Assembly: GCA_000171835.1 (NCBI GenBank)
Contig: ABHC01000011.1
Coordinates: 124,001 to 188,000 of the forward strand
Direction: 5' to 3'
DNA: 64,000 bases
From: an alpha proteobacterium BAL199
GTDB lineage: Bacteria; Pseudomonadota; Alphaproteobacteria; Thalassobaculales; Thalassobaculaceae
Below are positions 16,922 through 23,985 of the stretch, in pieces. Positions within the stretch are counted from its first letter, which is position 1; every line of letters starts with the position of its first letter. The translations under genes were made by a program, and so were the position numbers. The notes beneath the pieces are model-generated. The model saw only the letters and a list, made by a program, of their open reading frames with translations. It was not told the origin of the DNA and made no database searches.

Positions 16922-18351
16922 GGGTATGTCCCGGTCGATGTTGAAATAGGGGAGCAGGCGTTGCCCGCCTTGAGCCATTAGGCTCGGGGTGTCGAATCCG
17001 CGAAGGAGAGCAACGCCATGAAGAAAGCTACCAGATCTGCCGGCGTGGTGCCGGCGGCAATCGTCGATGAGGCTTGGCAGGAAGTCGGAGCCAGCTTCGA
17101 TCGTTTCTGCCTGACGGCGGGCCTGGCGACTTTGGCGACGATGATGGATGAGGAGGCGGCCGAGCTGTGCGGCCCGCGCTACGGCCGGGCTGCTGGGCGA
17201 GACGGGTATCGCTGGGGCAAGACCAAGGGGAAGGTCGGCTTCCACGGCGGCAAGGTCGAGATCGATCGTCCTCGCGTTCGTGCTCGCGACGGCGGCGAGC
17301 TGGCGCTGCCGAGCTGGGAGGCGGCGCAGTCGGAAGACCTGCTCGGCAAGTGGGCGCTGAACCTGATGCTGATCAACGTCTCGACCCGCAAGTTCGGCCG
17401 CGCCGTCCGCCTGCCGGGCGGCGACATCCCGGCGGCCCCCGGGTCGGGAGTGTCGAAGTCGGCGGTGTCGCGGCGGTTCGTGGCGCTGTCGGCGGAACGC
17501 ATGAAGGAATGGATGGCCGCCGACTTGTCCGCCCTGGACCTGCTGGCGATCCAGATCGACGGCATCCACATCGAGGAAGACCTGATGCTGCTGGCCGCCG
17601 TCGGCATCGACGGCATCGGCGACAAGCATCCGCTCGGCGTGATCGAGGGGGCCAGCGAGAACGCCGCCGTGGCCCAGGCGCTGCTCGACAACCTGGTCGG
17701 CCGCGGCCTCGATCCCGCGGTCTGCCGACTGTTCATCATCGACGGCGCCAAGGCGCTGTCGAAGGCGATTCGCAACACCTTCGGCCGCGACACCCCGATC
17801 CAGCGCTGCCAGGTCCACAAGGCCCGCAACATCGCAGAGCGCCTGCCCAAGTCCTTGCAGGCCGGCGTCCGCAAGGCGCTGCGTCAGGCCTGGGAACTGG
17901 ACGACGCCGACAAGGCCGAGAAGCTGATCCGCAACCTCGCCCGTCGCCTGGAGCGCGACGCCCCGGGCGTGTCGGCCAGCATCCTGGAGGGCCTCGACGA
18001 GATCCTCACCGTCACCCGCCTCGGTCTGCCAGTCGAACTACGCCGGTCGCTCGCCTGCACCAACATCATCGAGAACATGAACGGAACCGTCCGCCGGGTC
18101 TGCCGCAACGTCAAACGCTGGCAGGACGCGGCCATGGCGCTGCGCTGGACCGCCGCTGCCATGCTCGAGGCCGCCAAGGGTTTCCGCCGCCTCAAGGCCC
18201 ACAAGCAACTCCCGAGCCTGCGCCGAGCCCTGGCGGCCCACCAGGACAGGAACGCGATCAACCACGACCTTGAACAGCAGGCGGTCGCCGCATAGCATCG
18301 TCAACCAACAGCGCCTGCCGAGCAAATTTCAACACGGCGAGGGACATCCCC
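16922..18351 (+). mobile_element. IS256-family insertion sequence, copy 2 (1430 bp)
   Basis: Same length and ends as copy 1 (GGGTATGTCCC; GGGGATGTCCC read inward), flanked by a perfect 8-bp duplication CTCTGGCT. It therefore inserted here by simple transposition and has not recombined since. It sits about codon 11-13 of the DUF2924 gene, opposite to that gene's direction. Confidence 0.93.
17018..18295 (+). CDS. IS256-family transposase (copy 2)
   Basis: Identical over all 425 residues to the copy at 360-1637, with the same ribosome binding site. The catalytic Asp/Asp/Glu contexts (IQIDG, IIDGAKAL, NIIENMNG) are intact, so this copy should be active. Confidence 0.95.
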   Translation: MKKATRSAGVVPAAIVDEAWQEVGASFDRFCLTAGLATLATMMDEEAAELCGPRYGRAAGRDGYRWGKTKGKVGFHGGKVEIDRPRVRARDGGELALPSWEAAQSEDLLGKWALNLMLINVSTRKFGRAVRLPGGDIPAAPGSGVSKSAVSRRFVALSAERMKEWMAADLSALDLLAIQIDGIHIEEDLMLLAAVGIDGIGDKHPLGVIEGASENAAVAQALLDNLVGRGLDPAVCRLFIIDGAKALSKAIRNTFGRDTPIQRCQVHKARNIAERLPKSLQAGVRKALRQAWELDDADKAEKLIRNLARRLERDAPGVSASILEGLDEILTVTRLGLPVELRRSLACTNIIENMNGTVRRVCRNVKRWQDAAMALRWTAAAMLEAAKGFRRLKAHKQLPSLRRALAAHQDRNAINHDLEQQAVAA

Positions 18352-18359
18352 CTCTGGCT
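18352..18359. repeat. Target-site duplication, right copy (CTCTGGCT)
   Basis: Right-hand partner of the 8-mer at 16914-16921, immediately outside the end of IS256 copy 2. Confidence 0.9.
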
Positions 18360-18390
18360 CGGCGACACTCCTTTTGATCGTTCTTGGCAT
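18352..18390 (-). pseudogene. DUF2924 protein, 5' part (start codon and 12 codons)
   Basis: On the minus strand the ATG at 18390 opens MPRTIKRSVAEPE and runs into the IS256 end. It overlaps the TGA of the preceding small gene (TGATG), a translational coupling that mirrors the ATGA junctions further down the cassette. This fragment supplies the true start of the gene whose remainder lies at 16446-16913. Confidence 0.75.
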
Positions 18391-18614
18391 CAGTGCCCTC
18401 CAATCCGGTTGCTCGGTTTGCGACGACCAACACGGCGTTTGAGGGCGAGAATGTCGAATGAACTGTCTTCACCAGGCGCAGATAAAGAACTGGACTGTTC
18501 CGGCTGAATACGCATCAACCCCGCCGTAATAATGCACGCAAGTTCATCGAGGCGATCGTCCGCTGACAGACGGGCGGCCAACAGAGGGTTCGGACCGGAT
18601 CGGGCGTCTTGCAT
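18390..18614 (-). CDS. Small hypothetical protein heading the DUF2924-recombinase cassette
   Basis: A 74-residue frame, MQDARSGPNPLLAARLSADDRLDELACIITAGLMRI followed by a Ser-rich tail ending in LKRRVGRRKPSNRIGGH. The amphipathic stretch RLSADDRLDELACIITAGLMR looks like a genuine helix. Its stop overlaps the DUF2924 start (TGATG), which supports translation. No known domain is recognised, and function is unknown. It would be the first gene of the coupled set small protein - DUF2924 - recombinase - HTH. Confidence 0.55.
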   Translation of the reverse strand: MQDARSGPNPLLAARLSADDRLDELACIITAGLMRIQPEQSSSLSAPGEDSSFDILALKRRVGRRKPSNRIGGH

Positions 18615-18760
18615 GAGACCGTTCGCTACAGAAGATGATCAGAAAACGGTAGTCGCAAAACGGAAATAGACAAACGAATTCAATGCGTTATCGCAACACA
18701 GCGGAATCATTAGAAACTGCGCGAAAATTAACAAGCAGATGCTGGAAAATGCTGCGTGGG

Positions 18761-19834
18761 CTATGATATTGCTCTCGCGAAGGATGGCATCGACCCTCCT
18801 GACACGGTTGAGGCGAATCGTCTGCAATCCCCAACAAGCTTTCTTGTCTCGGCCTCGCTGAAACCAAGGGATTCATCTAGCTTGGCTATAAAACCATATT
18901 CCGACTCTCCCTCGAGCGGCCCATACCTTGATGATGCTTGGTATATTTTCACAGCCATCGTCTGCAAGATTTTCCTGAGATGGTTGTTCCCCGCCCCATC
19001 CATCGTCGAAAGGCACGCTCGTGCGATGGCCCACCTAGACATTACGATTAGAAAGAATAAATCATCTGGGATCAGGCTCTGCCGTCGGTCGAGATCCAGC
19101 TTGTCGATCAAAGGTCCAGTGCGACCGCCGACCCAGATCGTTTGCAGGATACGTCCCGCCCTGACTGCGAACGCGAGTTCTCGATCTGAGTTTGAATCAG
19201 GGGCGAACACCATTAGACGTACCGGCGCACCCTCAGTTCGATAGTGGTCCTTCGTACAGGCGAACACCATCAGGTTGAGGATAAATGCTGTCTGCGCGGC
19301 CAATCGGCTCGAGACGGTGCTCGACTCCGCAGAAAACTTCTCCAGCATTTGTTCGAAGCCGCTGATAGCCTTCTTTAGTTGTGATTTCCGCCGGTCGATC
19401 TGCGCCTGTGTAAAGATTCGTTGAATCGGCTCGTGCTGTGACGGCGGGGAATCAGCTGCAGGATATTGAGGATTCTCTTCGGTCAGCTCGTCTCCATCCT
19501 CTTTTTCGCCGGCGTGAAGATCTGCATCTTCCTCTTTGTCCTGGCGCCGGCGAGCTTCTCGTCCGCCGACATCCGTGACCCCGCGAAGGATTATCGTCAG
19601 AAGGTCTAGCAGGCCTGGATCCTCAATACTGAAGCGGCCGGACGCACCATTGGCCGGTTTCAGGGAAACAGCGTCACGAAACTCCTCGGAGGTCAGATAG
19701 TCTTTTCTCTCACGGCACTTTCCCCGAGCCGCACCTCGCTCACATCGCGCCGATCGCGCACCGGCACATAAACATGCAAGGGCGGATCCGGTTTGCGGTC
19801 GAGGAACACGCCCATCTCGCACGCCGGAGGGCAC
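18761..19834 (-). CDS. Hypothetical protein, possibly frameshifted near its start
   Basis: The convincing part runs from about 19710 down to 18761: KDYLTSEEFRDAVSLKPANG, a charged linker rich in Glu/Asp/Lys, then a mostly helical C-terminal region (IFTQAQIDRRKSQLKKAISGFEQML, FILNLMVFACTKDHYRTEGAPVRLMVF, RAGRILQTIWVGGRTGPLIDKLDLD). The first roughly 45 residues in this frame are Arg/Cys/Ala-rich and implausible. The neighbouring frame over 19705-19815 instead reads MGVFLDRKPDPPLHVYVPVRDRRDVSEVRLGESAVRE. A one-base slip at the AAAA run near 19710 would join the two. No family is recognised. It lies upstream of the recombinase cassette in the same direction. Confidence 0.5.
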   Translation of the reverse strand: MPSGVRDGRVPRPQTGSALACLCAGARSARCERGAARGKCRERKDYLTSEEFRDAVSLKPANGASGRFSIEDPGLLDLLTIILRGVTDVGGREARRRQDKEEDADLHAGEKEDGDELTEENPQYPAADSPPSQHEPIQRIFTQAQIDRRKSQLKKAISGFEQMLEKFSAESSTVSSRLAAQTAFILNLMVFACTKDHYRTEGAPVRLMVFAPDSNSDRELAFAVRAGRILQTIWVGGRTGPLIDKLDLDRRQSLIPDDLFFLIVMSRWAIARACLSTMDGAGNNHLRKILQTMAVKIYQASSRYGPLEGESEYGFIAKLDESLGFSEAETRKLVGDCRRFASTVSGGSMPSFARAIS

Positions 19835-19851
19835 GATAACAGGAAAGGGTG

Positions 19852-19866
19852 CTAAGCTATTGAAAT
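19852..19866. repeat. 15-bp direct repeat CTAAGCTATTGAAAT, first copy
   Basis: The same 15-mer recurs at 19895-19909, 43 bp downstream in the same orientation, just before the ISAs1 remnant. It could be a duplication left by an excised element or a short tandem binding site; no further copies were noticed. Confidence 0.6.
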
Positions 19867-19894
19867 ATCGCAGACCCTGATTCTGCCAGTCATT

Positions 19895-19909
19895 CTAAGC
19901 TATTGAAAT
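19895..19909. repeat. 15-bp direct repeat CTAAGCTATTGAAAT, second copy
   Basis: Second copy of the 15-mer at 19852-19866, lying at the boundary with the ISAs1-like transposase remnant. Confidence 0.6.
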
Positions 19910-19936
19910 CCCAGGCGATCCTTACCGGTACTTTCG

Positions 19937-20170
19937 GGGAAAGTGGTACGGAAACCCCTCGACGTCGTCTTTGGAGACGACCGGGCCCGCCTGCGAACCG
20001 GGCACGGAGCCAAGAACATGGCCGTCGTCAGACACTTCGCAATCAACCTCGTCCGTACCGCAACCGACAAGAAAAGCATCAGGCTCAGGCGAAAGATCGC
20101 CGGCTGGGACACCGGCTACCTCGCATCAATCCTTGGACTCAAAGCGCGTCAACCTGGATTCGGAGCCCTG
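19937..20170 (+). pseudogene. ISAs1-family transposase, C-terminal remnant (copy 1)
   Basis: The plus strand reads RKPLDVVFGDDRARLRTGHGAKNMAVVRHFAINLVR, then KKSIRLRRKIAGWDTGYLASILG. This matches the C-terminal part of ISAs1/H-repeat transposases (LDVVFxEDxxRxRxGxxAxNMxxxRHxALNLL, then a KxKRxxAGWDxxYL segment). The last 101 bp (20070-20170) recur inverted at 27818-27918 with two mismatches noted. Both copies end at the same point, CAGGGCTCCGAATCC read inward, which looks like the right terminal repeat of the element. The N-terminal two thirds are missing. Confidence 0.75.
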
Positions 20171-20195
20171 CCGGACACACGGCCCGCCGATGCGC

Positions 20196-23100
20196 TCAAT
20201 AGACGCCCCCGACATCGGCCGCCGGCTCTACCGCGGCCCCGCGCGTCCTGCTCAATTCCTCGATCCGGGCGCGCCCGACCAAGCTGAACAGCACCGGCGT
20301 CAGCACGGTGTCCATGACCATGGCGCTGGCGAGCCCGCCGAATATCGTCACCGCAACCGGATGCAGGACCTCCTTGCCCGGCGTCTCGGCCCCGATCAGC
20401 AGCGGGATCAGCGCCAGGCCGGTGGACAGCGTGGTCATCGCCACCGGTGCGACCCGCTCGTCGCAGCCCCGAAGGATCAGATGGCGCCCGAAGCTCTCGC
20501 CCTCGTGGAGTGCAAGGTTGAGGAAGTGGCTGACCTTCAGGATGCCGTTGCGGGCGCTGATGCCGGCCAGGGCGACGAATCCGACCATGCTGGCGAGCGA
20601 AAGCGGCTGGCCGGACAGCCAGACCGCGAAGACGCCTCCGATCAGCGCCAGCGGGATGTTCGCCATGATCACGAGGCTGAGGGCGGTCGACTGATAGCGG
20701 TTGTAGAGCAGCGTGAACACGATCAGGACCGCCGCGCCGAACAGCAGGGCGATGATCCGAGCCGCTTCCTCCTGCTGCTTGTAGGAGCCCTCGACCACGG
20801 CGAAGTAGCCGGTCGGCAGACCGGCGACCGCCAGCCGCTTCTCGATCTCGCCGACCACCGCGCCCATCTCGCTCGGCTCGGCGTTCGCCTGGATCAGGAT
20901 CCGGCGCCGGCCATTCTCGCGGTAGATGCTGTTGGGGCCGTCAGTATCCTCGACCACAGCGAAGTTGCCGAGCGGCACCTTGCCATTCGGGGTCTCGATC
21001 AGCAGATCGCGCAGGGTCACCGCACGACGCGCCGGGTCGGAGATCCGCAGCATCAGGTCGAAACGCCGCTGCCCCTCCAGGATCTGCGAGACTTCGCGGC
21101 CGCCGGACAGCACCTCCAGCGCATTGGTGACCGAGGCCGGCGTGACTCCCAGGTTGGCCGCCCACTCGTAGTCGACCACCACCTTGATCTGCGGGATCCG
21201 GACCTGCGCCTCGACCGACAGGTCGCGGATGCCCGGAATGCCGGCGAAGTTGGCGCGCAGGTCCTCGGCCTGCGACCGCAGCTTGTCGAGGTCGTCGCCG
21301 AACAGCTTGACGACGATGCTGGTCCGGCCACCGGTCAGCATGATCCCCATGCGGTGCGACATCGGCTGGTCGAGCATCAGCCGAACCGGCAGGACGGCGA
21401 GCCTACGGCGGATCAACTCGCGCAGCTCGCCGCGTGTGCGGTCGGTCTCGGCGAAGTCGACATAGATGTCGGAGAAGTTGACGCCCTCGACATGCTCGTC
21501 GAACTCGGCCCGCCCGGTGCGCCGCCCGACCAGCCTGACCTCCGGCATCTCGAGCAGCAGGTTCTCGGCCACCCGGGCGATCCGGCCCGCCTCGACCAGC
21601 GAGATGCCGGGCCGCGATTCGATCAGGACCACCATCGGGCCCTCGTTGAAGGGCGGCAGGAACACCCGCGGCAACGCCACCATCAGGGCGAGGGCCAGCA
21701 GGGCGACGCCGCCGATCCCGAACAGCACAGACCGGCCGTTGTCCAGCGCCCAGCCGACCACCCGACGGTTGAGCCGCTTGGCCATCGCCAGCACCCGGCC
21801 GTCGGCCTCCGCCGCCGGCCGCTCGGCCAGGCCGGGCAGCAGGTAGTAGCAGAGCACCGGCGTGATGGTGACCGCGGTCAGCATGCTGGCCAGGATCGAC
21901 AGGACGTAGGCGCCGCCGAGTGCGCTGAACAGGCGGCCTTCCAGCCCGGACAGGAAGAACAGCGGCACGACCGCCAGCACCACGATCAGGGTGGCGTAGA
22001 CGATCCCACTCCGGACCTCGACCGAGGCCCGCGCCACCACCTCGATGACCGGCAACGGGGCGGCGAGCCGACGGTTCTCCCGCAGCCGGCGGAACACGTT
22101 CTCGACGTCGACCACCGCGTCGTCGACGAGCGCGCCGATGGCGATCGCCATGCCGCCCAGGGTCATGGTGTTGGCCGACTGCCCCATGACCTTCAGGACC
22201 AGCAGCGTGACGAGCACCGAGATCGGGATCGCGATCACCGAGATCACGGTCGCCCGGACATTGCTCAGGAAGATGAACAAGATGACGGTGACGAACACCG
22301 CGGCCTCGACGATGGCGTCGGCGAGATTGTCGATCGAGGCCTCGATGAAGTCGGACTGCTTGTACAGCACCTCGCCGATCTCGATGCCCTCGGGCATGCT
22401 GCGCTGCAGTTCGCTGATCACGACCTCGATGTCGCGGACCAGCGACACGGTGTCGACCCAGGGCTGCTTCTTGACGGCCACAAGGATCGCCGGCTCCCCC
22501 ATGAAGCCGGCCTCGCCTCGCGGGAACTGCTGGCCGAAGTGGACCTCGGCAATCTGCCGCAGCAAGATCGGATGGCGGCCGCGCTGTCCGACCACCAGGT
22601 TGCGCAGGTCCTCCAGGCGGTTGGTGCGGCCGATGTTCCGGATCACGTATTCCTGGTTGCCCTGGTTGAGGAACCCGCCGCCGGAGTTCTCCGCGAAGTG
22701 GGTGAGCGAGGACTGCAGGTCGTTCAGCGAGATGTCGGCCTGCTTCATCAGGGTCACGTTCGGGGTGACCCGGTACTGACGGACCTTGCCGCCGATTGTC
22801 AGCACCTGGGTGACGCCGCTGACCGCCATCAGCCGCGGCCGGACCACCCAGTCGGCCAGCTCCCTGGCCGTCATCATGTCGGTGTCGACGCTGCGCACCG
22901 TGAACACCAGGATCTCGCCCATCACCGACTGGATCGGCCCCATGTGGACCTCGGTCCCGGGCGGCAGCTGCCGGCCGAGCCGGTCCATCCGCTCGGTCAC
23001 GGTCTGCCGGGCGCGGAACACGTCGGTGTTCCAGTCGAATTCCACATAGACGATCGCCAGGCCGGCGGTCGAGGCGCTGCGGACCCGGATCACCCCGGGC

Positions 23101-23327
23101 AGGCCGAGCATCGTCGACTCAATCGGGAACGAGACCAGGGCCTCGATCTCCTCGGGCGCCAGCCCCGGCGCCTCGGTCATCAGGGTCACGGTCGGGCGGT
23201 TGACGTCCGGCAGCGCGTCCACGCTCATGTCGCGGACCGTGACGACGCCGAACACCATCAGCGCGAAGGCGACGCCCGCGACGATCAGGCGGTTCTGCAG
23301 GCTCGCGAGAATGAGCGACTTGAACAT
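20196..23327 (-). CDS. RND efflux permease, heavy-metal (CzcA/CusA-like) type
   Basis: An inner-membrane proton-driven pump of 1043 residues. The N-terminus MFKSLILASLQNRLIVAG gives TM1 and is followed by SVDALPDVNRPTVTLMTEAPGLAPEEIEALVSFPIE, the CzcA-like porter entry. TM4 contains AIAIGALVDDAVVDVENVFRRLRENR, with acidic residues as in metal-exporting RNDs, although the VDDAVVDVEN spacing differs from classic CzcA and CusA. The second half repeats the fold and ends in a TM cluster. The ATG at 23327 follows the preceding gene's stop by 4 bp; an upstream extension is shadow. No TolC-like outer-membrane factor lies in the cluster. Metal specificity is not determinable here; the HupE neighbour hints at nickel or cobalt. 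Confidence 0.88.
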   Translation of the reverse strand: MFKSLILASLQNRLIVAGVAFALMVFGVVTVRDMSVDALPDVNRPTVTLMTEAPGLAPEEIEALVSFPIESTMLGLPGVIRVRSASTAGLAIVYVEFDWNTDVFRARQTVTERMDRLGRQLPPGTEVHMGPIQSVMGEILVFTVRSVDTDMMTARELADWVVRPRLMAVSGVTQVLTIGGKVRQYRVTPNVTLMKQADISLNDLQSSLTHFAENSGGGFLNQGNQEYVIRNIGRTNRLEDLRNLVVGQRGRHPILLRQIAEVHFGQQFPRGEAGFMGEPAILVAVKKQPWVDTVSLVRDIEVVISELQRSMPEGIEIGEVLYKQSDFIEASIDNLADAIVEAAVFVTVILFIFLSNVRATVISVIAIPISVLVTLLVLKVMGQSANTMTLGGMAIAIGALVDDAVVDVENVFRRLRENRRLAAPLPVIEVVARASVEVRSGIVYATLIVVLAVVPLFFLSGLEGRLFSALGGAYVLSILASMLTAVTITPVLCYYLLPGLAERPAAEADGRVLAMAKRLNRRVVGWALDNGRSVLFGIGGVALLALALMVALPRVFLPPFNEGPMVVLIESRPGISLVEAGRIARVAENLLLEMPEVRLVGRRTGRAEFDEHVEGVNFSDIYVDFAETDRTRGELRELIRRRLAVLPVRLMLDQPMSHRMGIMLTGGRTSIVVKLFGDDLDKLRSQAEDLRANFAGIPGIRDLSVEAQVRIPQIKVVVDYEWAANLGVTPASVTNALEVLSGGREVSQILEGQRRFDLMLRISDPARRAVTLRDLLIETPNGKVPLGNFAVVEDTDGPNSIYRENGRRRILIQANAEPSEMGAVVGEIEKRLAVAGLPTGYFAVVEGSYKQQEEAARIIALLFGAAVLIVFTLLYNRYQSTALSLVIMANIPLALIGGVFAVWLSGQPLSLASMVGFVALAGISARNGILKVSHFLNLALHEGESFGRHLILRGCDERVAPVAMTTLSTGLALIPLLIGAETPGKEVLHPVAVTIFGGLASAMVMDTVLTPVLFSLVGRARIEELSRTRGAAVEPAADVGGVY

Positions 23328-23331
23328 GCGG

Positions 23332-23985
23332 TCAGTCGCGCCGGCGGCTGCGGCGGAAGGATGCCGGCAGCGAGACGGTCGCCCAGCGCGACAGCGGTGC
23401 CGGCAGCGACCCGGCAAACAGCAGGCTGGACGCGATCAGGATCGCCCCGGCGACCAGCAGCGCGGTGACGACCCGGCCGGTGTCCCCGGTCAGGAGCGTC
23501 CATGGGTCGATGCCGGCGTCGCCGGCCGCCGCCTGGAGCTGCGCGGCCGCCGCGTCGTCGAGCTTGAAATCGACGATCAGCAGGTCGTCGACGTCGCCGG
23601 CGATCACCGAGAACATCAGGCTGCTGACCCCCGGCCCGGGCAGCCAGCCGGTCGTGGTGTAGATCCCGGGTGCCGCCTCCTCGAGGAGGTGCTGGCTGTC
23701 GGCGACGTCCAGCTCGATCGTCGCGCCGACCACCGGTCGGTTGGTGACGGCGTTATCCAGGAACGCCACCAGGCGGCCGCGGTCGACCAGCACCACCAGT
23801 TCGAAGGCCTCGGTCATGGTGACGGCGCGTGGCGCCACCTCGCGCGGCGGCTCGAGCGCCTCGAGCAGGTGGTGCGCGCCGCCCGCGGACGCGCCCTGGC
23901 CGGTCAGCAGAACCGCGCCGGACAGGACCGCAGCCGCAATCGCCGCGCGGATCCGGCCGAAATTCGGGAAGCTGGTACCAGCCAT
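23332..23985 (-). CDS. Hypothetical membrane-anchored periplasmic protein of the RND cluster
   Basis: 217 residues with an N-terminal signal-like segment (IRAAIAAAVLSGAVLLTGQGASA), a domain with VVLVDRGRLVAFLDNAVTNRPVVGATIELDVA and APGIYTTTGWLPGPGVSSLMFSV, and a C-terminal transmembrane helix (VVTALLVAGAILIASSLLFAG) with a basic tail. The first part resembles small beta-sandwich domains of the kind seen in FixH- or CopC-like accessory proteins, but no family is claimed. Its ATG abuts the adaptor stop and its stop is 4 bp from the RND start, so it is almost certainly part of the pump system. Confidence 0.72.
   Translation of the reverse strand: MAGTSFPNFGRIRAAIAAAVLSGAVLLTGQGASAGGAHHLLEALEPPREVAPRAVTMTEAFELVVLVDRGRLVAFLDNAVTNRPVVGATIELDVADSQHLLEEAAPGIYTTTGWLPGPGVSSLMFSVIAGDVDDLLIVDFKLDDAAAAQLQAAAGDAGIDPWTLLTGDTGRVVTALLVAGAILIASSLLFAGSLPAPLSRWATVSLPASFRRSRRRD

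Noticed and set aside
19971-23468. 1165-residue plus-strand open frame rich in Asp, Gln, His and Arg
   Set aside because: Antisense shadow of the GC-rich RND pump gene. It has no domain features, while the opposite strand encodes a full pump with all motifs.
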